NCBI RefSeq assembly: GCF_007746075.1
Contig: NZ_CP036339.1
Span: 6,318,028-6,382,027 of the forward strand
From: Lacipirellula limnantheis
GTDB lineage: Bacteria; Planctomycetota; Planctomycetia; Pirellulales; Lacipirellulaceae
Reading direction: 5' to 3'
Length of the DNA stretch: 64,000 nucleotides
The notes beneath the pieces were generated by a model. It did not search any database, was not told the origin of the DNA, and saw only the letters and a program-made list of their open reading frames with translations. Positions 1 to 8,917 of the stretch are shown here, piece after piece; the stretch's first letter is position 1, and every line of letters starts with the position of its first letter. The position numbers and the translations under genes were made by a program.

Positions 1-1202
1 TTCAATCTCCACAGACTTTCTTGATTCTCAGACCCGACTCCTTCGCCTTGCAAATAGGCAAAAACTACTACTTCGCCCTGTCCATTGATCACAGCACTAT
101 TGCCGCCTATGTGCATCGTCAAGCCCGGCATCCCCGGCGCTGGCGCGGCGGGGGGGAGAATATTCTGCAACGTGTCCCCGTCGATCATCCATAACCCTCC
201 TTCATAAGGACGCCAGGAGTCATTGGGGTTCGTCAGTTGGGCCGTGAAAATAGTCTGCCCGGCGTCGTTCAGCGTCGGCGCACTGAAGCGGGCAAATGTA
301 TTGCCTGTTCCTGGTGCGTCTTCACTTTGTCGCACCATCGGTGTTGCGCCATTCTCGTCAAAACGCCAAAGACTTTGCTCGAACACCATCGGCGGCAACC
401 CTCGATGACTCAGCGCGGCTTCAAACACTAGCTCGCCTCGATTATTGAGCGCTGCTGCATCGGCTAAGCCAGACGAGGACCATAGCGAGTTGATGGTGTA
501 TTTTTCGGAATCGCCGTACTCCTCGGCGCCCGTGCGCAGTGCCATCTTGAGATCGAGAGGATCTCCTACCCAAAAGGCGTTGACTCCATGCGAAATGCTC
601 GTGCCAAGTCCGCCCTGGAATGCGATTTGACCTACATCGTTAACCTGCGGTGGGCCAATCCAATTGTAAATATGGTTAGGCGTGAAGTCGGCCGCTTGCT
701 CCCCCAGGACCGCGAGAGACTCAAGACCAGCCGGTCCGCTGCGCTGGATCGCTACACCCCAATTGTCCGTTGCCGGGATCCCGGACAATCTACTTAAGAA
801 AACCGTCCTTCCGGCAGCGTCAATCGCCGGATCGTAGGGATATTGAATTGTCTGAGTCGTTCCCGGCGCGACGTCGCCGCCACGGGCCGCCAGTTTCAGC
901 GACCCGTTTCCTTCGCTCCAAATTCCGTAACGACTGTAGTCCTCCGGATCGACGATGACGGAGTCGCCAATTAGGCCGCTAAAGGCGACTTGCCCGGAGT
1001 TGTTCAATACAGGGATGGATGAAAAGAGCTCAAAACCCAGACTAGTACCTGGAGCCGGCGCTCCACGCGTTAACGCGACTGTTCGCAACGTCGTCGCACC
1101 GGCCGCACTGGCTGCTTGAGTAAGGCTGGCCCCCAGCAGCCAAAATGCAACGACTCTCCGAAACAAAATAAGCAGTCCACTTAGTCGGCGCCAAGAAGCC
1201 AT
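1..1202 (-). CDS. Secreted NxxGxxAF-repeat protein (C-terminus beyond window)
   Basis: The frame is open from the ATG at 1202 to the window edge, about 400 codons, with no stop. A Shine-Dalgarno-like AAAGGA lies 7-8 nt upstream of the ATG. Residues 1-40 read as a long signal peptide with a basic n-region, a hydrophobic core (FWLLGASL) and an Ala-rich cleavage region. The mature part repeats short motifs every 50-70 residues: NNSGQVAF, NDVGQIAF, NNRGELVF, NDAGQTIF and NGQGEVVVF. These match the 'choice-of-anchor tandem repeat NxxGxxAF' family, secreted beta-rich proteins common in Planctomycetes and often ending in PEP-CTERM or a similar anchor. The anchor would lie outside the window. Function is unknown; a surface or secreted role is inferred. 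Confidence 0.8.
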   Translation of the reverse strand, partial: MASWRRLSGLLILFRRVVAFWLLGASLTQAASAAGATTLRTVALTRGAPAPGTSLGFELFSSIPVLNNSGQVAFSGLIGDSVIVDPEDYSRYGIWSEGNGSLKLAARGGDVAPGTTQTIQYPYDPAIDAAGRTVFLSRLSGIPATDNWGVAIQRSGPAGLESLAVLGEQAADFTPNHIYNWIGPPQVNDVGQIAFQGGLGTSISHGVNAFWVGDPLDLKMALRTGAEEYGDSEKYTINSLWSSSGLADAAALNNRGELVFEAALSHRGLPPMVFEQSLWRFDENGATPMVRQSEDAPGTGNTFARFSAPTLNDAGQTIFTAQLTNPNDSWRPYEGGLWMIDGDTLQNILPPAAPAPGMPGLTMHIGGNSAVINGQGEVVVFAYLQGEGVGSENQESLWRL

Positions 1203-1360
1203 GGGCAATCCTTTGTGCGCGGATCCCTCAAAATACCCCGACGACTAACGGAGCGTCAAAGATGATTGGAATTACGTCGGCTCGCATCCCCATCAGACCG
1301 CCGGTTTGGAGTCGCGACTCCGTAAGAATAGGCTAACAGGCCTTCGGTTCAATTCCAACC

Positions 1361-2050
1361 TCAAGCCGCAGCCGCCGCCCCCAATTCCCCGAGCAACCCC
1401 TCCAGGCACCGCGTGCTCTTCCCCCAATCGAACATCTGTCCCGGAATGTCGGTGTGCGCCTCGACGCGCGTCGCCCGCCCCTGACGCACCACGGCCACCA
1501 CTAGGTCTCCCTCCAGGGCGAACAAGTCCGACGGCAGCGCCGCTTTGACGATGCATCCATCCGCTAACTGCTGCACGTCTCGCAACGAGCGGCCCTCTTT
1601 CGCCAGCGAGCAGAGCAGCCGCACCAGCGTCTCGCCAGGCGGAATCGCGAGGATCGTCGCTTGGCTTTTGCCGGTCTTCACCCCTAGCTTGGCATAGGCC
1701 GATTGAGCGAACCCGGCGATCGCCGACATGGGGAGCGGTACGCCGGCCAGCTTGCCGAGCGCCTTTCCATACAGGTCGAGAATTTCCTCGCCCGTCATTC
1801 GCTTCTTCGACTGCGCCGCCGCCCGCGCGATCCGATCGCGTACGGCCGGGATCGACATTAGCTGCTCATAGTCGACCAGATCGGACCAGTCGATGGCCAG
1901 CACGACCGAGGGGTCATAATTGAGTTCGCCCCCGTTCGCCGCACCGCGATCCGCAACCGCCGTACCGCTGGCGTCAGCGGCGGCCAAGCGATTTCCGCAG
2001 CCAGTGCAAAATTTTCCCGTCCCCTTCGTCCCGCATTCCGAGCAATACAT
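1361..2050 (-). CDS. Zinc-ribbon protein of unknown function
   Basis: 229 residues starting MYCSECGTKG. Two CxxC pairs (CSEC near residues 3-6 and CTGC near 16-19) form an N-terminal zinc ribbon of the zinc-ribbon_2 type. A linker to about residue 45 is followed by an alpha/beta domain with no recognised motif and a helical Ala-rich end. There is no signal peptide or membrane segment, so it is probably cytoplasmic. It stands alone, with opposite-strand neighbours on the downstream-coordinate side and about 160 nt to the partial gene before it. I do not recognise the C-terminal domain and assign no function. Confidence 0.75.
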   Translation of the reverse strand: MYCSECGTKGTGKFCTGCGNRLAAADASGTAVADRGAANGGELNYDPSVVLAIDWSDLVDYEQLMSIPAVRDRIARAAAQSKKRMTGEEILDLYGKALGKLAGVPLPMSAIAGFAQSAYAKLGVKTGKSQATILAIPPGETLVRLLCSLAKEGRSLRDVQQLADGCIVKAALPSDLFALEGDLVVAVVRQGRATRVEAHTDIPGQMFDWGKSTRCLEGLLGELGAAAAA

Positions 2051-2177
2051 TGGGTGGCGCCCCCGTAGCGAGGTGATGTCCGAGCCGTGCTAGCATGCGA
2101 CGCTCGCCGGTACGATCTCACCTCTCCTATCGGCGTCCGGCCAGCCAAAACTTCCCTCACTCCGGCGCACAGCCCCC

Positions 2178-3551
2178 ATGACTCCCCCCCATTCGTCATT
2201 CGGATTTCGTCATTCGTCATTCGCGTGCCTTCTAACCGCTTGCGTCTTAGCGCTCGCCTCTCCAGCCCAGGCCGCCTACGACTTCACCGGCCTCACTGCG
2301 CTCGCCAACGGCGCCCTCGCCGGCCAAAACGTCGGCACGCCCGTCCCCGGCTTCGAAATTCGCCTCCTCAAGCATGGCGTCCCGATCTACCACGAAGTCT
2401 TCGGCGACTGGTCGCTCAACCGCCCCGCCAACGTCGACAGCAGCACAAAGACCATTAGCGGCGCCCTGATGATGTCAGTCGCCGATTCCGCCGACGGCGG
2501 CTTCTCGCTCGACAGCCATCTCGCCGACTTCCTGCCCGAGTACAATGTTCCCGGCTTTCGCGACATCACCATTCGCCAGGCATTCTCGCACACCTCCGGC
2601 ATCGCCGGCGACGAACAGGCGCTCGTCCTCTATCAAAAGAACATCACGCTCCGCCAAGCGGCCGCCATCATCAAACAAACGCCGCTCGCTTATACCCCGG
2701 GCAGCGCGTTCTCTTACGGCGGCCTTTCGATGCAAGTCGCCGGCGCCGCCGCCGAAGTCGCCACGGGCCAAAACTACATCGACCTCTTCGCCGAGCGCCT
2801 CGCGACGCCCCTGGGCATGACCAGCACGCGGTTCGTGCTCGCCAGCGACACCAACCCTCGCATCGCCGGCGGGGTCGAATCGACGGCCAGCGACTACAGC
2901 CGCTTCATGGACATGCTCGCCAACGACGGCGTTGACCGCGTCACCGGCGTGCGCATTCTCTCCTCCGCTGCGGTGAACGAAATGTTCACCCGCCAGACCA
3001 ACGACAGCCAGCCGATCATCAACTCCCCCGCTGACAACAACTACTACGGCGTCGGCATCTGGGTCAATCAACTCGCCCAGGCCGGCCCGTCCGCCGAAGC
3101 CCTCGCCGCCGGCGCCCGCGGGTTCCACAGCTGGATCGACCGCCGAAACGACCTCGTGTTCACATTCGCCACCGACCTAAGCCACTTCGCCAACGTCGAA
3201 GTCCTCTCCTCAATGATGCACGCCGAGATCCTGAGCGCCGTCCCCGCCGCCGACTTCGATTTCGACGGCGACGTCGACGCGGCCGATTTCTCGATCTGGC
3301 AAACCGCCTACGGAGCCACGGCGCAGGGAGACGCCAACAACGACGGCCAAACGGACGGCGCCGATTTTTTAGAATGGCAACGCCGATTCACGCTGCCGAC
3401 GAACACAGCAGCGGCCCAGTCTCGCGCAGCCAGCGTCCCCGAACCAGCCTCGGCGGCACTTGCGCTCTACGCGGCCGCGGCGATGGCGCTGCTTGCGCTG
3501 CGCCACTCGCCAGCCTATCGCACCGGCGAAAGCTCTACGGCTCGACCTTGA
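2178..3551 (+). CDS. Secreted serine hydrolase (beta-lactamase family) with dockerin and PEP-CTERM
   Basis: 457 residues. The signal peptide (about 1-33) ends in ASPAQA. A beta-lactamase/esterase-C-like domain runs from about 35 to 350, with the nucleophile SxxK motif SSTK (about residues 95-98) and a SYGG segment in the position of YxN. A type I dockerin follows: two Ca-binding loops starting DFDFDGDVDAADF and GDANNDGQTDGADF, each followed by a W-Q pair. A PEP-CTERM segment (VPEPASAAL, a hydrophobic run, then R) comes next. Substrate is unknown. The only in-frame start is the ATG at 2178, and residues 5-15 are encoded by a copy of the 'ATTCGTCATT' intergenic repeat. The last residues after the sorting signal are read from the antisense of the lipoprotein relic at 3535-3703. 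Both ends therefore look recently acquired. Confidence 0.88.
   Translation: MTPPHSSFGFRHSSFACLLTACVLALASPAQAAYDFTGLTALANGALAGQNVGTPVPGFEIRLLKHGVPIYHEVFGDWSLNRPANVDSSTKTISGALMMSVADSADGGFSLDSHLADFLPEYNVPGFRDITIRQAFSHTSGIAGDEQALVLYQKNITLRQAAAIIKQTPLAYTPGSAFSYGGLSMQVAGAAAEVATGQNYIDLFAERLATPLGMTSTRFVLASDTNPRIAGGVESTASDYSRFMDMLANDGVDRVTGVRILSSAAVNEMFTRQTNDSQPIINSPADNNYYGVGIWVNQLAQAGPSAEALAAGARGFHSWIDRRNDLVFTFATDLSHFANVEVLSSMMHAEILSAVPAADFDFDGDVDAADFSIWQTAYGATAQGDANNDGQTDGADFLEWQRRFTLPTNTAAAQSRAASVPEPASAALALYAAAAMALLALRHSPAYRTGESSTARP
2190..2222 (+). repeat. Half-copy of the ATTCGTCATT repeat inside the signal peptide
   Basis: A 33-nt stretch containing three ATTCGTCATT-type words matches the right arms of the inverted repeats at 25424-25514 and 32038-32115. 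Here it is single-armed and lies within codons 5-15 of the serine hydrolase, encoding the duplicated peptide HSSFGFRHSSF ahead of the hydrophobic core. Confidence 0.85.
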
Positions 3552-3703
3552 AGTCAAAGTGCGTGTGATCGCCGTCGACCGTCGCCTCGAGCGGCGTGGT
3601 CTTGAACCCTCTTTACGCCGACGCTGCCTCCCGCCAGCAACGCCGTCGCGATGGTCGACAACGAACGAGCTGTCGAAATTCCTTCGCGCGGCGTTCCGGA
3701 CGT
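3535..3703 (-). pseudogene. Relic of a duplicated small lipoprotein gene
   Basis: This segment aligns at both ends with the intact lipoprotein at 5104-5502. The 3' end preserves the codons for TTPLEATVDGDHTHFDF followed by KVEP and a TAG stop. The 5' end preserves the ribosome-binding region and signal-peptide codons, but the start ATG has become ACG (3701-3703), the lipobox Cys codon TGC has become GGC (LLAGCG to LLAGGS), and roughly the central half of the gene is deleted. It follows the DUF1559 gene at 3725-4849, just as the intact lipoprotein follows the DUF1559 gene at 5556-6677, so it is the decayed second member of a tandem duplication. Its tail overlaps the serine hydrolase 3' end antiparallel. 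Confidence 0.8.
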
Positions 3704-3724
3704 GAACTTCCCTTGCCTCACGCC

Positions 3725-4849
3725 CTACTGAATCGGCAACTTGCCGATCGTCTGGTCGTCTCCGGACGCGATGAACGTGTCCCACACGCTCATCGGCCAA
3801 TTCGCGGGCCAAGCCCCCCCCAAGACCTCTTGGCCATGAGCACCGATATCGACTTCGTTGGCGATGAAGTGCGCGCTGCCGTCCACCAGTCCGACGTTCA
3901 CGCCGCCGGCATGCACACTGCGCACGGTCGCTTGGTTCTGCGCATCGTCGCCCGTATAGTCCGGCATGCACTCGCGCATCATGAGATCGGTATCCGCCGC
4001 CGACAGCCCTGCGGTATCGTCCGCCAGCGGGCTGCAGACGTTTGGTCCATTGTCGTCGCCCGTCTGACCGAACCAAAACAACACGCTCGCTCCAGCCTGA
4101 CCGAGCGCCCAAGTGCCTCGCCGATCGCGGGCCGTAATTCCCGCACGAACCTCTCCTAACAACAGCGTGTTCGAGGTGCCGTCGGTGATTCCCTTCAATT
4201 TCGCGCCTACGTTAGGACCAATCACGCCCCGACGGCGTCCATCTCTCCAGCCGTCGGAATCGGGACCGAAAATACCATCTCCAGATCGGTTAAACAGCGG
4301 TCCGTTGCCAGCGTTCGCCGCGTAGTTTCCCCGTGCCCACTGCGTGGCGGTCGCGGCGCCGGAGAACTGCATCATCGTATCGCTATAGTTCGTATCGCTC
4401 GGGCAGCGGAACACCGCAAGAACCGCCGTGCGAACCGGGGCGTTGTTGGCATGCCCCATTTGAGGAGGAGCCTGACCGTTCGGCCAATTGCCGGTCGCCT
4501 TCACCGACTGATCGATCTGGTTAAAGACCGACGACTGCTCGATATATGGCAGTAGCCGAACAGCCCAATTCGGACCGATTTGCGTAATCGCCAGTGTCGC
4601 TGGTTCAACTCCCTTTGGGAATTCGAACGCCATCGGGAAAGCTCCCTTTGCCGACTCGTAGTTCAGCAATCCCAAGCTCAACTGACGCAGATTACTCTGG
4701 CACTGCTGCCGTCGCGCCGCCTCGCGCGCCGCCTGTACCGCCGGCAGCAATAGAGCCACCAGCACGCCGATGATGGCGATTACCACCAAGAGTTCCACCA
4801 ACGTAAAGCCTGCACCAAGTCGTGCGTGGAAAGCTCGATGCCCAGTCAT
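3725..4849 (-). CDS. DUF1559 protein with prepilin-type N-terminus (copy B)
   Basis: About 374 residues. A short basic leader ends in G before FTLVELLVVIAIIGVLVALL, the class III / type IV pilin-like signal processed by prepilin peptidase and the hydrophobic spine of pseudopilins. It continues LPAVQAAREAARR, typical of the planctomycete DUF1559 family, with later marks DGTSNTLLLGE and the C-terminal H-GG-N-GL-DGS segment (SVHAGGVNVGLVDGS). I chose the ATG at 4849 because the sequence before it is conserved with the paralogue at 6677; an ATG at 4879 is also in frame. It is a close paralogue of 5556-6677. A pilin-like surface or secretion role is inferred; its precise function is not known to me. 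Confidence 0.88.
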   Translation of the reverse strand: MTGHRAFHARLGAGFTLVELLVVIAIIGVLVALLLPAVQAAREAARRQQCQSNLRQLSLGLLNYESAKGAFPMAFEFPKGVEPATLAITQIGPNWAVRLLPYIEQSSVFNQIDQSVKATGNWPNGQAPPQMGHANNAPVRTAVLAVFRCPSDTNYSDTMMQFSGAATATQWARGNYAANAGNGPLFNRSGDGIFGPDSDGWRDGRRRGVIGPNVGAKLKGITDGTSNTLLLGEVRAGITARDRRGTWALGQAGASVLFWFGQTGDDNGPNVCSPLADDTAGLSAADTDLMMRECMPDYTGDDAQNQATVRSVHAGGVNVGLVDGSAHFIANEVDIGAHGQEVLGGAWPANWPMSVWDTFIASGDDQTIGKLPIQ

Positions 4850-5103
4850 ATTGGCTCCAGGGCGACGCAGATGAGTCACGAGAAAAGCAGAAAAGGGAGG
4901 GGGCGAAACAAGCCCTCGTTTCGCCGCCGCAAACCTCTACCTTATCCCAGATTAGCCGCCATGGGTCAACAAAAACAGCGCCGCGGCCTAATCGATCCTC
5001 GCCGCCGGAACTGCGGCGCGAGCCTGCTCGGCAAGGATGGGCGCGAGCCCGTGTAATCCTGTTTCGCTGCGACGCTCGCCAGCGTCTCACGGCGCCGCGG
5101 GCG

Positions 5104-5502
5104 TTACGGCTCGACCTTGAAGTCAAAGTGGGTGTGATCGCCGTCGACGGTCGCCTCCAGCGGCGTGGTCGTCGCGTCGCCGTACTTTTTGGGCACGGCC
5201 AGTTCCTGCTTGTTGTAGTTTTTCCACAACTGCAGCACGACTTTGTACTGCCCCGGCTGCATGCCGTCGCCCGGCATCCGCGTCATCATCTCGAACGTGC
5301 CGTCGGGCTTCACGCCGCCAGTGGCATGTTTTGCCGTTCCGCCCTCTCCCGTGGTCGCCGGCTGGAAGAGCACCGTTCCCCCTTCGCAGGGAATCGGCTG
5401 GCCGTCGGCGCCCGTCACCGTGCCCGTGACTTGCAGCTTTCCATCGCCGCCGCCGCATCCCGCCAGCAGTCCGATAGCGACCATCAATAACCATCGAGCC
5501 AT
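5104..5502 (-). CDS. Small lipoprotein paired with DUF1559
   Basis: 132 residues. The signal peptide is MARWLLMVAIG followed by lipobox LLAGC at residues 13-17, so it is lipidated by Lgt after LspA cleavage and probably sits in a membrane facing the periplasm. The mature part is a single beta-sandwich resembling carboxypeptidase-regulatory or transthyretin-like domains: VTGTVTGADGQPI at the start, then a TVLF strand and the QYKVVLQ strand. The start is set by AAAGGA upstream of ATG 5502. It lies 53 nt downstream of the DUF1559 gene at 5556-6677 on the same strand, the usual pairing in Planctomycetes. A decayed duplicate lies at 3535-3703. Function is unknown. Confidence 0.85.
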   Translation of the reverse strand: MARWLLMVAIGLLAGCGGGDGKLQVTGTVTGADGQPIPCEGGTVLFQPATTGEGGTAKHATGGVKPDGTFEMMTRMPGDGMQPGQYKVVLQLWKNYNKQELAVPKKYGDATTTPLEATVDGDHTHFDFKVEP

Positions 5503-5555
5503 GAACTTTCCTTTGCGCAGTGAAGCTGACATGAAACGGCCGCTGCTGCGAATCT

Positions 5556-6677
5556 CTACTGCTGATGCGGCATCTTGCCAATCGTCTGGTCGTCGGCCGA
5601 CGCGATATATGTATCCCAGACGCTTAACTTCCAATTGTCGCTGCTCACCGCCTGCCCGAGCCCGCCGACGTCGACTTCGTTGGAAATAAAGTGAGCGCTC
5701 CCATCCGCCAGCCCAATGTTGACGCCGCCCGGATGGACGCTGCGCACCGTCGCTTGCTTCTGGTCATTGGCGTCGAACTGGTCTGGCATGCACTCGCGGG
5801 TCAGCAGGTCCTTGTCGCCTTCGCTCAGCGAACCCGAGAACGTATCGTCGGCCCACGGTGTGCAGACGTTCGGTCCGTTGTCGTCGCCCGTCTGGCCGAA
5901 CCACGCCAACATGCTCGCCCCCGCCTGCCCCAGCGCCCAGGTGCCGCGCCGATCGACCCGCAGCAATCCCGCGCGAATCTCGCCCAACAGCAGCGTGTTC
6001 GACGTCCCATCGGTAATCCCCTTCATCTTCGCGGCGACGTTGGGTCCGATCACCCCCCGCCGACGTCCGTCTTGCCAGCCTTTCGAATCAGCGCCCGAAA
6101 TGCAGCTGTCGCAGCCATTCTGGATCGCCCCGTTGCCGGCGTTCGCCGCGTAATTCCCTCGCGCCCATTCTGAAAGATTCGCACCGCTCCCCACTTGGGT
6201 CATCACGTTGCTGTACTCGGTGTCGCTCGGGCAGCGGAAGACCGATAGCACCGCCTGGCGAATATGAGCGTTGTTCGGCGACGACATCGAAGGCGGCGCC
6301 TGGCCGTTCGGCCACGTCCCAGGCACGACGGCCGTCTTGTCAATCTGGTTGTAGAGCGCCCCTTGCTCGACGAACGGCAACAGCCGCACCGCCCAGTTGG
6401 GCCCGAACATCGTGATCGGCAGCGACGACGGGTCAAGGTTTTTCCCGTACTCGAACGCCGGCGGATAGGCGCCCCGCGCCGACTCGTAATTGGCCAGCCC
6501 CAAGCTCAGCTGCCGCAAATTGCTCTGGCATTGCTGCCGCCGCGCCGACTCTCTGGCCGCCTGCACCGCCGGCAGCAATAGGGCCACCAGCACGCCGATG
6601 ATGGCGATCACCACCAAAAGTTCCACCAACGTGAAGCCCGCACAACGACGTGCGCGGAAAGCTCGAAGGCCGCTCAT
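5556..6677 (-). CDS. DUF1559 protein with prepilin-type N-terminus (copy A)
   Basis: About 373 residues with the same architecture as 3725-4849. A basic leader (MSGLRAFRARRCAG) comes before the pilin-like FTLVELLV hydrophobic spine, then LPAVQAARESARRQQCQ, the DGTSNTLLLGE block and the C-terminal SVHPGGVNIGLADGS block. The ATG at 6677 is preceded by the CCTGGAGCC sequence also found before copy B, which supports this start; an ATG at 6752 would add 25 non-conserved residues. It forms a unit with the lipoprotein downstream (5104-5502), and the whole unit was duplicated to give 3535-4849. Pilin-like assembly or surface display is inferred from the N-terminus only. Confidence 0.88.
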   Translation of the reverse strand: MSGLRAFRARRCAGFTLVELLVVIAIIGVLVALLLPAVQAARESARRQQCQSNLRQLSLGLANYESARGAYPPAFEYGKNLDPSSLPITMFGPNWAVRLLPFVEQGALYNQIDKTAVVPGTWPNGQAPPSMSSPNNAHIRQAVLSVFRCPSDTEYSNVMTQVGSGANLSEWARGNYAANAGNGAIQNGCDSCISGADSKGWQDGRRRGVIGPNVAAKMKGITDGTSNTLLLGEIRAGLLRVDRRGTWALGQAGASMLAWFGQTGDDNGPNVCTPWADDTFSGSLSEGDKDLLTRECMPDQFDANDQKQATVRSVHPGGVNIGLADGSAHFISNEVDVGGLGQAVSSDNWKLSVWDTYIASADDQTIGKMPHQQ

Positions 6678-6954
6678 AATGGCTCCAGGGCGACGCAAAT
6701 GAGACACGTAGAAAAGTGACAGGCGTACCAAGGTCCAATCTTGCCGCCTCAAGCTTTTACCTTATCCCAAAACGGCCGTTATGGGTCAATAAAAATCGCC
6801 ACAGCGGCCTGAAGAATCCGCGACCGCGCCCCGGTAACGCCCGATTCTTCAACCCCCTGCGGCAAAAGGTCGCGCCCCGGCCCGCCCGCATCCACTCCGC
6901 GCCAGCGTGATACAATAGGGCCTGCCAGTTCCGTCCCTCCAACTGACCCCGCCC

Positions 6955-8340
6955 ATGCCCTCCAAGCTGCGTCCGTTCGTCCTGCTCGCCGCGCTGCTGG
7001 CAACGGCCCCTCAGGCGGCCCACGCCGCCGATTTCGGGTTCTTCGGCCGCAGCGGCGACGCTATCGAAATCAACTTCGCCGCCCTCCCCGGCGTCGCCGC
7101 CGGCTCTGCCTTCTCCGGTCTCAACCTCGCCGGATTCAGCGGCCATACCGTGCTTGCCAGCGATCTGCTCGCGAACCAGCCGTTCGAAAGTGCCGGCCGC
7201 TTCTGGGTCTTCCCCGATCCGGCGCGCAACACCCGCGCCCTGGGCGATTCGAACGCCGCCCGCGGTTTCCAGGGAACGCTTTCGGGCAGCCTCCTGGTGA
7301 ACGGCGCCGCAAAGACGTTCAGCGTCACGGTACAACCCGGCTACACCGGCAGCGGACTCGGCGCGGTCGGCCAAAGCTCAGAGGCGCTCGGCCGAGCCGC
7401 CAACAACCCGCTTTTCGTCGCTCAACAGCAGCAGCGACTGCGCTACCTCGGCTTTGTCAGCGAGGGGGGCGCACCGGTCGCCGTGAGCGGCGTTTTTGGA
7501 GCCGGCACGGATTCCGCCCTGCGCACCTTTCAAGGCGCCTTCATTGGCGGCATCAACACGACGCAGGCCAATACCGACGGCATCATCGGCCCCACCACCG
7601 CCGGCTGGCTCAACGCCCAGAATGCGCCGATCTTCCAAGAGATCGCGCCAACCGCGGCCTACACCGTCTCCGCCGTGTCAGAGCGCTTCGCCACCAGCTG
7701 GACGCTCGACCTCATTGCCAAGGGCTCTGTCTTGGCGAAGGCTGCCACCGGCATCACCCAGCGCGTCACCGCCCTCTCGACCGCCGACGGCTATGGCTCC
7801 TCGGCCATTCACGCCACGCATCGCGTCGGGACCGACATCGACCTGGCGACCGCCAGTTCGACCCACAACTGGGGCGACGGCGTCACCAGCACCGACGAAG
7901 CCAACGTCGTCAAACATGCCGTTGCGTTCGTCGACGCCGCCGCCAGCGGTCGCGTCATCCGCTTCATCACCTCGAACCAGGACATCTACGACGGCATCCG
8001 CGCTGCCCGCCCCAGCGTCCCGTTGTACTACGACACCAGCGGCGGCCACCAAGACCACCTCCACATCGACGTCGGCCCCCCAACGCGCAGCGCGGGACGA
8101 ACGAATCTCGCGGGCGACTTCAATCTCGACGACGCCGTCAACGCCGCCGATCTCGCCGTCTGGCAGCGGTACGCCGGCGCCAACTACGCCGGCAGCGATT
8201 ACCTCACCTGGCAACGCCGTCTCGGCGCGAGCCAGCCGGCGGCTCTAGCCGCCGCAGTGGCACAAAACGTCCCCGAACCAACTTCGCTCGCCCTGCTCGC
8301 CTGCAGCGCTCTGCTTTGGCTTAAGCGATCCCGCCTGTAG
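6955..8340 (+). CDS. Secreted LAS-type peptidoglycan peptidase-like protein, dockerin + PEP-CTERM
   Basis: 461 residues. The signal peptide (1-24) ends in AAHA. An N-terminal beta-rich region (25-140) is followed by a peptidoglycan-binding-1-like segment (about 155-220, RLRYLGFV...FGAGTDSALRTFQ). A metallopeptidase domain carries HRVGTDID (H-x6-D) and DHLHID (H-x-H), the zinc ligands of the LAS family (MepA, VanX and D-Ala-D-Ala peptidases). A type I dockerin pair (DFNLDDAVNAADLAVWQ) and a PEP-CTERM segment (VPEPTSLALL, TM, KRSR) end the protein. It probably cleaves or binds cell-wall peptides or related cross-links in the envelope; that substrate is inference. It is divergent from the DUF1559 gene, with 277 nt between. 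Confidence 0.82.
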   Translation: MPSKLRPFVLLAALLATAPQAAHAADFGFFGRSGDAIEINFAALPGVAAGSAFSGLNLAGFSGHTVLASDLLANQPFESAGRFWVFPDPARNTRALGDSNAARGFQGTLSGSLLVNGAAKTFSVTVQPGYTGSGLGAVGQSSEALGRAANNPLFVAQQQQRLRYLGFVSEGGAPVAVSGVFGAGTDSALRTFQGAFIGGINTTQANTDGIIGPTTAGWLNAQNAPIFQEIAPTAAYTVSAVSERFATSWTLDLIAKGSVLAKAATGITQRVTALSTADGYGSSAIHATHRVGTDIDLATASSTHNWGDGVTSTDEANVVKHAVAFVDAAASGRVIRFITSNQDIYDGIRAARPSVPLYYDTSGGHQDHLHIDVGPPTRSAGRTNLAGDFNLDDAVNAADLAVWQRYAGANYAGSDYLTWQRRLGASQPAALAAAVAQNVPEPTSLALLACSALLWLKRSRL

Positions 8341-8917
8341 CCATGCCAATCGCGCCTCTGGCATGCTGCCATCGCAGCAGCGGGGACGCGCGAGCCTCGG
8401 GCCCTCCTGTCACATCGAATCCCCACGGCGTCCCATCATCCAGCCCAGGGAAAATTGCGAGAGCCATGGACGTTGAGTGAAGTGTCGCCGAGCTGGCGTG
8501 TGTCGGCTGATCGTGCACGAACTCGCTCTCCGCAATGCCCGCACCCATCACGGCGGAAATGCCTTTTGGATGCCGTAACCCCTTTCCTCGCCGTCGCTTC
8601 CCCACCTGCGTAGCGTTCAATGGCAGCTAATTGGCGCCAACTCGGGCGATGGATTGCGAACGAGGTCTTCCCCGACGTGCTCGCAAATCAGCTTAAGTTT
8701 TGCGCTAGTCGCCACGCGAAAGGCGCTGTTAATTCATCTTCCCGACTTAGGATAAGCGAAGTTTCGCTCGTGCGTTGCGGGTGATAGAACTTCATTGAAG
8801 TTGGCGGCGTTCGACGAAAAGCCTCCCGGCCGGTCGCAGCATCTGATGATTAGATGACGCGCGGGCCAATCCAAACGGCGGAAGTCGATTCGCAACCAGG
8901 CTTGAGGACTTGACCAT
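8341..8917. other. 577-nt spacer without a recognisable gene
   Basis: Codons open on the minus strand (8321-8620) but the translation shows no family resemblance, no ribosome-binding site and no signal sequence. The last 150 nt are A/T-richer and probably hold the promoter of the gene at 8918. I see no repeat or hairpin family here. Confidence 0.5.

Noticed and set aside
1330..1360. tRNA T-arm-like GGTTCAATTCC
   Set aside because: No acceptor, anticodon or D-arm can be paired around it; it is a chance match next to the zinc-ribbon gene end.
8321..8620. Minus-strand 99-codon frame in the spacer after the LAS peptidase gene
   Set aside because: No ribosome-binding site, overlaps the end of a real gene antisense, and no recognisable family; could be a decayed remnant but I cannot show it.
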